A DNA stretch of 64,000 bases from Streptomyces sp. DG2A-72. Lineage in GTDB: Bacteria > Actinomycetota > Actinomycetes > Streptomycetales > Streptomycetaceae. Location: positions 7,092,001-7,156,000 of the forward strand of contig NZ_JASTLC010000001.1 in assembly GCF_030499575.1 (NCBI RefSeq). Direction: 5' to 3'. The position numbers and the translations under genes were made by a program. This document shows, in pieces, positions 24,881 to 33,868 of this stretch. The notes beneath the pieces are model-generated. The model was not told the origin of the DNA, made no database searches, and saw only the letters and a list, made by a program, of their open reading frames with translations. Position 1 is the stretch's first letter; each line of letters begins with the position of its first letter.

Positions 24881-26040
24881 GCCACGCCGTGGCGACCGAG
24901 CTGGTGCGCAGCCGCCGTCTGCTGACCGGGTATTTCGCCGGTCTCGGTGTGGTGATGGCGGTGTGGGGCGCGCGCATGCCCGCCGTCCAGAAGACCGCCG
25001 GCTTGAGCACCGCCGAGCTCGCCCTGGTCCTGCTGGCCGCCGCCCTCGGCATGGTCGCCGGACTGCAGACGGGAGGACGCCTCGCCCACCCGGCCCGACT
25101 CCCCGCGCTGCTGACCGGCGGCGCCATCTCTCTCGCCGTCTGCCTCGCCGCCCTCGGGGCATGCCGCAGCCTGGACACCCTCCTCGTGGTGGCGTTCGTC
25201 TTCGGCGCCGCGCACGGCGTGCTCGACGTGGCTGTCAACGCCGCAGCCGTCCGCTGCCAGAACGCCCACGGGCGTCCGATCATGGCCGGACTGCATGCGA
25301 GTTACAGCCTCGGCGCCCTCGCAGGCGCCGCAGTGGCCGCGGCCACCGCGCACACCTCCCACACCGTCCTGTTCGCCGGCGTCTCGGCCACTGCCACGGC
25401 AGCGGCCTGCGCGACGGCTCAGCGCACCCGTTGCGTTGCCACCCCCGGACTCGAGCCCGTCCACACCCCTGGCACACCGCGCCCGGACGAGCGCGGGGGT
25501 TTGTCCCGGCCCCGGTTGTGGCTGCTGGGCGCATTGGCGGCCGCAACTCTGCTGGGCGAGGGGGCCGCCGCCGACTGGGCCGCCATCCACCTGCACAACC
25601 TCGATGCGACAGCCACGGTCAGCGCGGCGGCGTTCGCCCTCTACAGCGCAGCCATGGCCGTCGGACGCCTCGCCGGAGACCGGCTCACCACCCGTTTCGG
25701 CGCCCCCGCCGTCGTACGCACCGGCGCCGCCCTGGCCGCCCTCGGTCTCGCCACGGGCCTGGCCGGCTCCACCATCGCCTTCGCACTGCTCGGGTGGACG
25801 GCCTTCGGCCTGGGCCTGTCCGTCACGATCCCCAGCCTGATCACCGCCGCCGGAGCCGGCGGACCCCGCGCGGTCGCCACCGTCGCGGTCACCGGCTACG
25901 TCGGCCTGCTCGCCGGACCCGCCCTCATCGGCGGCCTCGCCACCCTCACCGCCCTGCCGATCGCGCTGCTGCTGCCCGCCCTCCTCGCAGCCGCCGTCGC
26001 CGCCCTGTCCCACAAAGCCCTGGAGACCCTCGCCCCTTGA
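24877..26040 (+). CDS. MFS transporter, YbjJ-like
   Basis: 387 residues from GTG overlapping the ATP-grasp stop. Multi-pass membrane protein with family marks of YbjJ-type MFS proteins: VWGARMPAVQKTAGLSTAEL near the N-terminus, GVLDVAVNAAAVRCQNAHGR, and PIMAGLHASYSLGALAGAAV. The second half has AMAVGRLAGDRLTTRFGA and many glycines. Coupled at both ends (GTGA, TTGA), so it belongs functionally with the ligase and the HAD protein; probable exporter of their product. Confidence 0.8.
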   Translation: MSHAVATELVRSRRLLTGYFAGLGVVMAVWGARMPAVQKTAGLSTAELALVLLAAALGMVAGLQTGGRLAHPARLPALLTGGAISLAVCLAALGACRSLDTLLVVAFVFGAAHGVLDVAVNAAAVRCQNAHGRPIMAGLHASYSLGALAGAAVAAATAHTSHTVLFAGVSATATAAACATAQRTRCVATPGLEPVHTPGTPRPDERGGLSRPRLWLLGALAAATLLGEGAAADWAAIHLHNLDATATVSAAAFALYSAAMAVGRLAGDRLTTRFGAPAVVRTGAALAALGLATGLAGSTIAFALLGWTAFGLGLSVTIPSLITAAGAGGPRAVATVAVTGYVGLLAGPALIGGLATLTALPIALLLPALLAAAVAALSHKALETLAP

Positions 26041-26717
26041 CCAGCCCCTCCGCTTCCCCGGCCGCCCTGGCCGCCGTGATCATCGACTACAACGGTGTTC
26101 TGGGCCGACAGCCCACCCTCGCCATGTGGACCCGCCTCGCCGACCTCGCCGAATGGTCCAGCGGGCACATCTCCTCCTTCCAGGACGCCTTCTGGGCTCC
26201 TAGGGAGGCGTACGACGCCGGAGAGCTCAGCGACCTCGCCTACTGGGCCAAGGTCCTCGGCCACCACCCCGGCCCGCGGCTGCTGCGCACCCTGCGCGCC
26301 GCCGACACCGCCATGTGGATCCACACCGACGACCGCGTCCTCGACATCCTTTGCCGCGCCCGTGCCGCGGGGCTGCCCATGGTGCTGCTCTCCAACGCCC
26401 CGCACTTCCTGAGCGACACCCTCGATGCCACCGACTGGCGGCGCGAGCTGATGACCGACGCCCTGTACTCGGCCCGCCTGGGCCTGTGCAAGCCCGACCC
26501 GGCCGCCTACGAACACGCCCTCGCAGCCACCGGCATCGCCGACCCCGGACGCGTCCTGTTCATCGACGACCGCGAAGACAACTGCCAGACGGCAGCCGCT
26601 CTGGGCCTGCGCACCCTGCACTACACCGGCCAACCCGCCGACCTGGAGAAGCAGTTGCTCCCCGCCGGCCCGGCCGCCGTGCGCACGCCGGCAGCCCCGC
26701 GCGGCACCAGCACCTGA
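26037..26717 (+). CDS. HAD-superfamily hydrolase
   Basis: 226 residues from TTG (TTGA overlap). HAD motifs are in order: motif I IIDYNGVLG (nucleophile Asp; the usual second Asp/Gly position reads Asn), motif II VLLSN, motif III Lys in CKPDPAAYEHAL, and motif IV VLFIDDREDN. A helical cap lies between motifs I and II. The DYNGVL form is close to the DYGGVL subgroup of phosphatases and phosphatase-like proteins. Third gene of the ATP-grasp/MFS/HAD set; could dephosphorylate a biosynthetic intermediate. Confidence 0.8.
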   Translation: MTSPSASPAALAAVIIDYNGVLGRQPTLAMWTRLADLAEWSSGHISSFQDAFWAPREAYDAGELSDLAYWAKVLGHHPGPRLLRTLRAADTAMWIHTDDRVLDILCRARAAGLPMVLLSNAPHFLSDTLDATDWRRELMTDALYSARLGLCKPDPAAYEHALAATGIADPGRVLFIDDREDNCQTAAALGLRTLHYTGQPADLEKQLLPAGPAAVRTPAAPRGTST

Positions 26718-26757
26718 TCTCGCCTGCCACCGCTCCACCCCGACCCCCAGGACCCCT

Positions 26758-27630
26758 GTGCCCGATACCGAAGAGATCGACGGCGACGTCTACGTCTCCC
26801 CGCGCTACCTCGCCGGCAGCACCTTCACCGGCGACCCCGCGCTGGAGCCTCTCCTCACGCTCGGTTTTGATCTCCGTCATGACGACCTCGGCAACGCCTA
26901 CGTCACCGCGCCCGACCACCGCATCCGCCTCGGGTACCTGCCCGAAGGAGACGACGACGGACTGTGGAGGATCAACGCCTACCGCGACCGCTTCGGCCCG
27001 CCCGCGTGGGGCGTCAGCTTCAACGACTCCGCCCCCACGGAGTTCGTGACCGCCTTCACCACCGCCCTCGCCCAGGCATACACGGCCGGACCCGACACGT
27101 ATCTGGCCCCGCCCGACCTCAAGGACCCCGAACTCGGCGCCTTCGACGCCGTGGTCCCGCTGATCAAGAACGGCTGGCAGTTCCAGCACCCGCGCTGGGG
27201 CGTGATGGAACTACAGCCCCCCGACGGAATGGCCACCCTCGAATACACCACCGGCCGCCTCGACCCGGCAAAGGAACTCACCACTCTGGAGGCCCGCTGG
27301 TACCTGTGGGGCGGCCCGAAGAGCGGCCACGCCCGCTGGTACGCCACCGCCTCCACCCACACACCGACCGCCCTGGTCAAGGCCATCACCCAGAGTGTGG
27401 CCGACCCGGCGCCCCTGCCGCGCTGGAAGGACTCGCTGCTTCCCTGGCTGCGCGAATCCGCACAGCTCTCCCCCGTCACACCACCCGCACCCCCGGTACC
27501 CACTCCGCTCGACGTCCAGCGCGCCGCCGCCCGCCGCCCGCCGGCCCTCGGCACCCGCAGCGTCCCTCGCTGGAGCACCACCACCGTTGCCGCGGCTCCC
27601 GCCGCAGCCGGTACCGGCCCACGCCGCTGA
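26758..27630 (+). CDS. DUF317 domain protein
   Basis: 290 residues from GTG. Shows the DUF317 pattern twice: VYVSPRYLAGSTFTGDPALE near the N-terminus with YLPEGDDDGLWRI, and a later ARWYATASTHTPTALVKAIT, QSVADPAPLPRW. DUF317 proteins are near-universal in Streptomyces plasmids and integrative elements and have no known function. A proline/arginine tail of 60 residues follows. Two further DUF317 genes lie at 58973 and 59771. Confidence 0.8.
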   Translation: MPDTEEIDGDVYVSPRYLAGSTFTGDPALEPLLTLGFDLRHDDLGNAYVTAPDHRIRLGYLPEGDDDGLWRINAYRDRFGPPAWGVSFNDSAPTEFVTAFTTALAQAYTAGPDTYLAPPDLKDPELGAFDAVVPLIKNGWQFQHPRWGVMELQPPDGMATLEYTTGRLDPAKELTTLEARWYLWGGPKSGHARWYATASTHTPTALVKAITQSVADPAPLPRWKDSLLPWLRESAQLSPVTPPAPPVPTPLDVQRAAARRPPALGTRSVPRWSTTTVAAAPAAAGTGPRR

Positions 27631-27671
27631 ACGATCCCTCCTTCCCACGCACGCCAGAAGGCATTTGGTAA

Positions 27672-28166
27672 GTGTCCCTGCACGCCCAGCAGTTCTTCAC
27701 CGAGCACCTCGCGCTCCCGTTCGCCGATGGCTGGGTCGTCGGCAGCACGTACTACGCCACTCCGCTGCCCAGCAGCCCACTCCGGCTGCGCATCGACTTC
27801 TCACGGACGATCGTCGCCGAGGAATACGGGGGCCTGCGCCTAGCCGTCATCCACCCGGACAAGGGTGAACTCGATGCCGTCGCCTTGTCGTTCACCGAAC
27901 ACGGCACCTTCGCCCACCGTGACGCAGCCCGCAACACGCAACCGGGGCAGATGGGCTACGGCATCATCCGGGTCTTCAAAGACCGGCCGGACTGGGTGCC
28001 GTGGCAGGGCGCGCACGTCGCCCATCTGCGTGCGGCGATCGAGCGGTACACGGCGGTCTGGTTTCCCGGTGCTTGGCAGACCGCTCCGCCCGTACGCAGC
28101 CGGAGCCGTACGGCGCGCAACGTCCCCACCGCCCCGGCCGGCGCCTCAGCAACACGAACACGCTGA
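27672..28166 (+). CDS. Streptomyces hypothetical protein
   Basis: 164 residues from GTG. A compact alpha/beta-looking core (FFTEHLALPFADGWVVGSTY, LRLAVIHPDKGELDAVALSF, MGYGIIRVFKDRPDWVPW, LRAAIERYTAVWFPGAW) and a basic tail. The pattern recalls DUF317-neighbour proteins but I cannot name the family. No signal or membrane segment. Confidence 0.6.
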   Translation: MSLHAQQFFTEHLALPFADGWVVGSTYYATPLPSSPLRLRIDFSRTIVAEEYGGLRLAVIHPDKGELDAVALSFTEHGTFAHRDAARNTQPGQMGYGIIRVFKDRPDWVPWQGAHVAHLRAAIERYTAVWFPGAWQTAPPVRSRSRTARNVPTAPAGASATRTR

Positions 28167-28190
28167 CCCGCTTCCCGAACACGGAGATAC

Positions 28191-28700
28191 ATGACCCCGC
28201 CCCGCTGGCTGGCCCTCCGGCGCCGACCGCAGCCCGAGGCCACTCGCACCGCCGAGCCCGAGGCCCACTCCCTGCCCAGACCGCAGGGCACCTGGCTCAC
28301 GGACCCGGACTTCCGCGCCCGGCTGCGTTCCGCCACGCTGACCATGCTCGACCTGGTCGAGAACGTCATGGAAGACGACTTCACCCTGGCCGAGGCCATC
28401 GACGGCTGCCGCTACCACGCCGCCGAGTTGCTCAACATTCCCGCCGAGTACGGCATCCTCGTCGAAGCCGATGCCGCCGCCCAGATCGTCGAAGCCGCCG
28501 GCCTGCCCGCGGGCTCACCCTTCGGCATCTCCATCGCCCAGGGCCTGGCCCGCATCCAGACGCTGTCCATCGAGGACCAGCAGAACCTCGTACGGGCCGC
28601 CGCCCGCCGCTACGCGATCAACGCCCCCACACACCGTCCAGCGCGAGCCCGTCCGGCACCGCCCTCCCCGACGGGCCAGCCGTCCCGCAGTACCCGTTGA
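28191..28700 (+). CDS. Streptomyces hypothetical protein
   Basis: 169 residues from ATG. Disordered ends with a helical core (DPDFRARLRSATLTMLDLVE, DDFTLAEAIDGCRYHAAELL, IPAEYGILVEADAAAQIVEA, IEDQQNLVRAAARRYAINAP). No recognised domain. Lies between two element genes with the same orientation. Unknown function. Confidence 0.55.
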   Translation: MTPPRWLALRRRPQPEATRTAEPEAHSLPRPQGTWLTDPDFRARLRSATLTMLDLVENVMEDDFTLAEAIDGCRYHAAELLNIPAEYGILVEADAAAQIVEAAGLPAGSPFGISIAQGLARIQTLSIEDQQNLVRAAARRYAINAPTHRPARARPAPPSPTGQPSRSTR

Positions 28701-28765
28701 CCGGCCTCACCCCGCTCGCTACCGGCGGGCAGCCCTGCCCGCGTCCCACCCAGGAGAGTTCCTAC

Positions 28766-29785
28766 TTGCGCACCCGCTCTGCCCGCAGCCTTCCCGCCGC
28801 GACCATTACCGTCGCAGCCGTGACTGGCACGATGGCCTTGGCCCCCGCTGCCTCGGCGCAGACCCCCGAGCCGACACCGACCACCAGCATCACCCCGCTG
28901 AATGTGGCGGCGACCGGCGGCGTCACCATCCTGAAGAAGGATCCCGGAGGAGACGTTCTCGCCGGCGCCACGTTCACCCTGCTCGACTCCACAGGCCAGC
29001 AGGCCGCCAGCGGCACGACCGACGCCGACGGCCAGTTGGCCTTCAAGGACCTGGCCCCGGGTGTCTATCGGCTTAAGGAGGTCTCCAGCGGCAGCCCGCT
29101 GCATGACGTGGTCGATGACCAGGACGTCATCGTCACTCCGGGCGCCGACGCACCGCTGACGATCATCGACCCCTTCAAGCCCGCCTCCCTCCTGCTGAAG
29201 GCCAGGGACGAGAAGAGTGGCAAGCCGCTGGCCGGATCCACCGTCAACATCGGAACCGGCGACAAGACCGTCCTCACGCTCACCACGGGCCCCAACGGCA
29301 CGGCCACTGCACAGCTGCCCGTCAACAGCCGCACCGGCACCAGCTTCTGGGGCAAGCAGATCAAGGCACCGGCCGGGTACGACCTCTACAAGCCCGCGCG
29401 CGCCTTCACCGCGAAGCCCGGCGAATCGGTCACCGTGACCATCACCAACGCCAAGACCGCCAGCACGACGCCGAGGCCCAATCCTTCGGAGAAGCCGTCC
29501 GACAAGCCGAACCAGGACGAGCCGACGTCGGACAGTCCGACTCAGGACAAGCCTGGTAAGGACGGCAGCGCCTCCTCACCGTCCGCCTCGGCGTCCGACG
29601 TCCCGGTCGCGCGCCAGGCCGCATCGAGTACCTCGGCGCCGGCTCCCGAAGGCACGCTCGCCCACACCGGCGCCGACGCCACCCCATGGCTGCTCGGCAG
29701 TACGGGCCTCCTGATCGCCGCCGGTGGCGGCGCGGTCCTGGCAGCACGCCGACGTCGTCCCGACGGCGACGTGTCCGAGGACTGA
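28766..29785 (+). CDS. Sortase-anchored surface protein with prealbumin-like domains
   Basis: 339 residues from TTG, with AGGAGAG upstream. Signal peptide (ARSLPAATITVAAVTGTMAL to AASAQ); two prealbumin-like/SpaA-type repeats (VTILKKDPGGDVLAGATFTL, then LLLKARDEKSGKPLAGSTV) at about residues 50-115 and 130-215; a Pro/Ser/Thr/Lys wall-spanning linker with DKPNQDEPTSDSPTQDKP; and a sorting signal LAHTGAD followed by a membrane helix and RRRR. LAxTG is the class E sortase signal of actinobacteria. The protein is expected to be covalently linked to peptidoglycan, perhaps for mating-cell contact. No sortase gene is in the window. A terminator follows. Confidence 0.8.
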   Translation: MRTRSARSLPAATITVAAVTGTMALAPAASAQTPEPTPTTSITPLNVAATGGVTILKKDPGGDVLAGATFTLLDSTGQQAASGTTDADGQLAFKDLAPGVYRLKEVSSGSPLHDVVDDQDVIVTPGADAPLTIIDPFKPASLLLKARDEKSGKPLAGSTVNIGTGDKTVLTLTTGPNGTATAQLPVNSRTGTSFWGKQIKAPAGYDLYKPARAFTAKPGESVTVTITNAKTASTTPRPNPSEKPSDKPNQDEPTSDSPTQDKPGKDGSASSPSASASDVPVARQAASSTSAPAPEGTLAHTGADATPWLLGSTGLLIAAGGGAVLAARRRRPDGDVSED

Positions 29786-29806
29786 CCAAACCTGACCCAC
29801 GACGTA

Positions 29807-29846
29807 AGGCCCCAGGGATCCAAGCCGCGGCGGATTCCTGGGGCCT
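29807..29846 (+). terminator. Hairpin terminator after the surface-protein gene
   Basis: AGGCCCCAGG (29807-29816) pairs perfectly with CCTGGGGCCT (29837-29846) across a 20-base loop, 20 bases after the stop of the surface-protein gene. It has no long T-run, as is common in Streptomyces. It closes the plus-strand block that began at 13.8 kb; the next gene is on the other strand. Confidence 0.65.
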
Positions 29847-30035
29847 CACGCATGCCCGGATTTCGTACCCTGCGACCTCGCCAGGATCCATCGCACTCGA
29901 TCGAGCGAGCCCGAAGAATATCTTGCCCGCACCGGTGCCGATGCCGTACGGCCGAGGCGGGTGCAGTTACGCGGATTCCGATGGGAATGGGCCCCCTCGC
30001 CCACGAGCGACTGCCGGACTTGCCCTGCTGGTCTG

Positions 30036-31208
30036 CTACAGGTCACGGCCTGCGCGCCACGCGGACCGGCGGGCGCGATCCTTGTCGCGCAGGCATGTCG
30101 CCAGACCAACGAACTCGTTCCTGGCCTCCTGTGGGTCGCGGCCCTCGAGCAGGAGCTCGGTCAGGGATGCCACCGGCCAGACGACCAGTACGCCGTGTCG
30201 TGCGAAGTACACGGCGAGGGTGCGGATGCGGAAGGTGTCGGCAGTGTCGAGCCACGCGCCGGCGAGCAGCTTCCAGATGCGGCGGCGTGCCCGGCTGGTG
30301 GCGACGTCGGCGGTGACCACGCTCGCGATCTCCAGCAGGGTCGCGCCGTCGGGGCCGTCGAGGACGAAGGTGTGATCGTCCCAGTGGTCGAAGATCACCG
30401 GGCAGTTGATGCCCCAGGGCGTGCCGATGGGCGGATCACCGGCCAGGCGGCGCATCTGCTCCAGGGCACCCGAGGTGATCAGCCGCTGCGTGAGGGCCAG
30501 GGGGTCGGCGATTGCCTCGTTGTGCGCGCTACGGTGCAGTTCCTCGACGCTCGGAATATCCTCTCGGAACACTCGGAACAGCGGGTGTTCGATGCTGTTG
30601 TTGCGGTAGGCGTACTGGAACGCGGCGAGGATCCAGCTCAGCCGGGCCAGGCCCCGTTCCTGCCCTGGCCCGCCGAGCCGTCCGAGCGGGGCGTGCGCGG
30701 TGAAGTAGTCGCGCATCCGGTTGAACAGCTCGCCGAGTACCGGTTCGTCCGGCAGGCCGGGACGGGAGAAACCGCGGTGTCCCCGCTCTGCGGAGGTGAA
30801 CACCATGCCGACTGTCGCTCCCGCTTCGCGTGCCGTCTTGAGGTCGATCCAGTCGCTCGGTGTCGGACGCATGTCCAGTGCCCGCTCGCGGCGATCCTCA
30901 GGCAGACCAGCGTGGGTGGGATAGCGCGCCGCCTGGGCGTCTGCCCAGGAGCGCGAGACGAGCCCGGCGCCAGCCAGTCCCAGCAGTGCCGCATAGGGTG
31001 GGGCGGGCTGGATCAGTGCGGCCAGGCGCAGGGTGAAGGCCCGGCCGGCCTGGCTCCAGTGGTGTCTGTCGACCGCTCCCTCCGGGCGCGTGACGAAGCG
31101 GTCTCGGACCTGGTCCGCCATGTGCCGGGCCGCCTCGGACGATCCGGGCAGCCGTGCCTCGCACCAGTCACTCAACTCACCGTGGTACAGGTGTGAGACG
31201 ACCGACAT
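30036..31208 (-). CDS. Streptomyces hypothetical protein
   Basis: 390 residues from ATG. Soluble, mixed composition, with blocks such as WSQAGRAFTLRLAALIQPAP, DWIDLKTAREAGATVGMVF, ILAAFQYAYRNNSIEHPLFR and FDHWDDHTFVLDGPDGATLL. It contains no motif I can assign. It stands alone on the minus strand between the element's terminator and the broken ligase gene. Confidence 0.65.
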   Translation of the reverse strand: MSVVSHLYHGELSDWCEARLPGSSEAARHMADQVRDRFVTRPEGAVDRHHWSQAGRAFTLRLAALIQPAPPYAALLGLAGAGLVSRSWADAQAARYPTHAGLPEDRRERALDMRPTPSDWIDLKTAREAGATVGMVFTSAERGHRGFSRPGLPDEPVLGELFNRMRDYFTAHAPLGRLGGPGQERGLARLSWILAAFQYAYRNNSIEHPLFRVFREDIPSVEELHRSAHNEAIADPLALTQRLITSGALEQMRRLAGDPPIGTPWGINCPVIFDHWDDHTFVLDGPDGATLLEIASVVTADVATSRARRRIWKLLAGAWLDTADTFRIRTLAVYFARHGVLVVWPVASLTELLLEGRDPQEARNEFVGLATCLRDKDRARRSAWRAGRDL

Positions 31209-31443
31209 GCGGTGATTCTACGATCATCGGCCAGCGCGACGGGAGACCGCCAGTTACCCGAACTACCTTGCGGTATGCGTTGATTAGCGATCGTTTGGTG
31301 CTGTAAACGAGCTGCCGCTCGTCGTCGGTTACGCCGGCCGTGAGGAGGATCTGCCAGCCCTGTACCGCGCGCAGCCCTGTGGACAACCCCTGACCGGGCC
31401 CGTTCAAGTCGCGCGCCAAGCGACCGCGCCGTAGACCGGACGT

Positions 31444-31806
31444 ATGGTGCTGCGACCGCCGGTGGAACCGATGCTGGCGCAGGCCCGCGACCAGCTGCCC
31501 GCACCCGGAACCCTTCCAGGCCAGCTGGTCTTTCAGCCGAAGTTCGACGGCTACCGGGCGCTGGTCTTCACCCCATGCCCGGCGCCCGGACCGGTGCTGA
31601 TCCAGTCCCGCCGGGGGAGCCTGATTCAGTCCCGCTTTCCTGATCTCGCCGCTGCGGCCGGGCATCTGCCGGACGGCCTGGTCCTCGATGGGGAAGTGGT
31701 CGTGTGGTCGCGCGAACAGCTGTCGTTCGAGGCGCTGCAGCGCCGGGCCGCGTCCAGCGGGGGCGCAGCTGGGCGGCTGGCTGAGGAGATTCCCGCACAC
31801 TTCATA
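31444..31806 (+). pseudogene. ATP-dependent DNA ligase, N-terminal piece (1 of 3)
   Basis: Starts with MVLRPPVEPMLAQARDQLP and has the adenylation motif KFDGYR (in FQPKFDGYRALVF), LIQSRRGSLIQSRFPDL and LDGEVVVW: motifs I, III and IIIa of a short Streptomyces ATP-dependent DNA ligase. The match ends at PAHFI (about 31806), where the sequence changes to unrelated codons (GVRAGSWADPRG). The next ligase residues (VFDALQADG) appear at 39591. The catalytic Lys is present but the later motifs are missing, so the piece cannot be active on its own. Confidence 0.8.
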
Positions 31807-31905
31807 GCTGGAGTACGCGCGGGTTCCTGGGCGGACCCCAGGGGCGCGATCGGACGAAGTCGTCAGGTAGACGACCCATGTTCGAGCTGTCCCACAGGGG
31901 TGTGA

Positions 31906-32152
31906 GATTCCTGCAATCACACGCAGATTCCGCGAGCGATCTTCGTAATCTGCGAGTTTATGCGGGTTTCCGAAACCCGTTCCCTGGCTCCTGGATCCAA
32001 CGCACCCCTGAGTGCGCACTCCCCGGCCGTGCTTAGCGTGCACGGCTGAGGGGGAGCTGGCGGAGTCGGAGCACGGGCTTCGTTCCGAAGCGCATACACC
32101 GTGACGGACACCGCGCGTTCCACGCTTCAACAACGCTTCACCGGGGGCAGGG
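31906..32152. other. Non-coding stretch with hairpins at the left edge of the insertion
   Basis: No gene. CGCAGATT (31922-31929) pairs with AATCTGCG (31947-31954), and CGGGTTTC (31963-31970) with GAAACCCG (31972-31979), giving two adjacent hairpins close to the point where the ligase gene is broken. They could be remains of a mobile-element end or regulatory structures for the following gene. Confidence 0.4.
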
Positions 32153-33160
32153 ATGACTGAACGGCAGGGATCGCGCCCGCGGGCGCCACGCATCCGCACG
32201 CGCCGTACCGCACGCCCTCGCCCACCGGCACCGTCGGCGCGGGAACCGGCCTCCGGCTCGGCAGACGCCGGCCACCTCCGCCGTGGCCTGCGCTTCCTCC
32301 TGGACTGTCTCAACCCGGGCAGCGAGGGAATTCCCCTGGGTAAGCGAGTGGCGACGGTGACCGCCGCGGGCATCCTCGCCACGAGCGCGGCGCTGTTCGG
32401 GATCTGGATCCAGACCGCTCCTCCGGTAACCGACCACGTGCACTCCAGCGAAGGCAAGGCGCAGGACCGCGCCGACCAGCAGGAGCCGCCCTTCGCACAG
32501 ACCGATCCCGTCTACGACTGGAGCGGCCACGGCAAGGGGGGCGCGTACCAGTCCTGGGCCCTGGACCGGAGGCTCACCGCGGCCGAGGCCCGTGTGCTGA
32601 GGGGGATCGACCTCAACGACCCGCGCAGCAAGGACCGTCTGGCCCACTGGGCGCGGTCGATCGGCGCCCGCCCGATCCTCGAGAGACCCGAGGTCGTGCT
32701 GACGTTCCAGCTTCGGGGGACCCGTACCAAGCCGGTCGTCATCAACCAGTTCCGGGCGAACGTCGATGAAGCGACCTGCCGTACCTCCAAGGCCGTGACG
32801 GTCATCAGCTTCACATCCCAAGGGGGCGGAGCCCCGGCACAGCTGACATTCGATCTCGACGACCCCCACCCCGTCGCCGAGCTTGAGGACGAAAAGGGCT
32901 CCGGCCCCTACCAGGCACGCCGCTTCGACTCCCTCAGCGCCGACGGCGACCCGTCTGGCTTCCGTGTCGAGGCGTACTCCAAGAGGACCTGCCAATGGAC
33001 GATCGAGGCGGACTGGGAGGACTCATTCGGTAAGGACACCTTCACCATCGACGACAACGGCAAGCCCTTCGTCATCGAAGCCCCCGTTCACGCGACCGAG
33101 CTATGGGTCGACAACTGGACGACGAAGCGGTTCGTCCCCGAAGAAGAGTTCCGCTGGTAA
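32153..33160 (+). CDS. Single-pass membrane protein, hypothetical
   Basis: 335 residues. A long basic Pro/Arg N-terminus is followed by one membrane helix (VATVTAAGILATSAALFGIW, about residues 65-85) and an outside domain of 240 residues (YDWSGHGKGGAYQSWALDRR, VVLTFQLRGTRTKPVVINQF, CTWTIEADW-like region, FVIEAPVHATELWVDNWTT). The pattern (short helix, then a beta-rich extracellular domain) is common among Streptomyces orphans. Function unknown. Confidence 0.65.
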   Translation: MTERQGSRPRAPRIRTRRTARPRPPAPSAREPASGSADAGHLRRGLRFLLDCLNPGSEGIPLGKRVATVTAAGILATSAALFGIWIQTAPPVTDHVHSSEGKAQDRADQQEPPFAQTDPVYDWSGHGKGGAYQSWALDRRLTAAEARVLRGIDLNDPRSKDRLAHWARSIGARPILERPEVVLTFQLRGTRTKPVVINQFRANVDEATCRTSKAVTVISFTSQGGGAPAQLTFDLDDPHPVAELEDEKGSGPYQARRFDSLSADGDPSGFRVEAYSKRTCQWTIEADWEDSFGKDTFTIDDNGKPFVIEAPVHATELWVDNWTTKRFVPEEEFRW

Positions 33161-33868
33161 GTGCCTGTGGCCGAGGTCGCGGCTCCTACCTTCCCCAGCA
33201 CTCCGAGGCTCACCTGGCCTGGACTGTCATGACGCTGTTGACGCGTCGGCTGACGAAACCGGTGGCCGACTGGCGCGAGTCCAAACGCCCGCCGACCCCC
33301 ACCGGCCCCGCCCCAGCGGATCCGCCTGCACCCCTGGACCATCCGCCTCGCCCCCGCACCCCGGTGACCAGGCAGCTCGCCGGGCTCAAGCAGCCGGGGC
33401 GGCGGTGAACGTCGCTCGCGCCGTGTCGTTCCTTGCTCTTCGGTGCCACTGATTCTTGACCGTTTGTCACTTTGACCGGTGCCGTTCAGTCGGCCCGGAG
33501 GAGGACCTCCTTGCGCAGCGCGCGCAGCAGGGTCAGGGCATCCTGGTCGACGCGGCGAACCGAGCGTCTGGTGTGAGGCTCGACGCCGGGCCGTGGGGGT
33601 GGAGCTGCCGTGGCCGGAGGCGTGTGTGGGCTCATAACACTGGGCCGGGCGTGCAGCGGTTATTCCGTGTGCTTCGAGCGCCCCTGAGTGCGCTGGTTGC
33701 GCCTCTGCCTGGTGATGTCGAGAAGATGCCAGGCTGGAGGGAAACGGGGGCTGGGCGCCGATGGGCCGCCCCTGGCATGCCGGTGGTGACCGGCCTGTGC
33801 CTGCTGGTGAGCCATCGTGCCGGAGTGGCTCTGGGGCCGCCGGGTTGCTTGACTTCTGAGGGAATACC
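33161..33868. other. Intergenic region before the terpene synthase
   Basis: About 700 bases without a convincing gene. A 59-codon frame from ATG at 33229 (MTLLTRRLTKPVADWRESKR) is possible but proline-rich and unsupported. The terpene synthase promoter should be in the last 200 bases; I see no clear -35/-10 pair. Confidence 0.4.

Noticed and set aside
31209..31443. Possible tRNA or attachment site before the ligase piece
   Set aside because: No cloverleaf-compatible stems or T-loop sequence was found, and no integrase gene is present.
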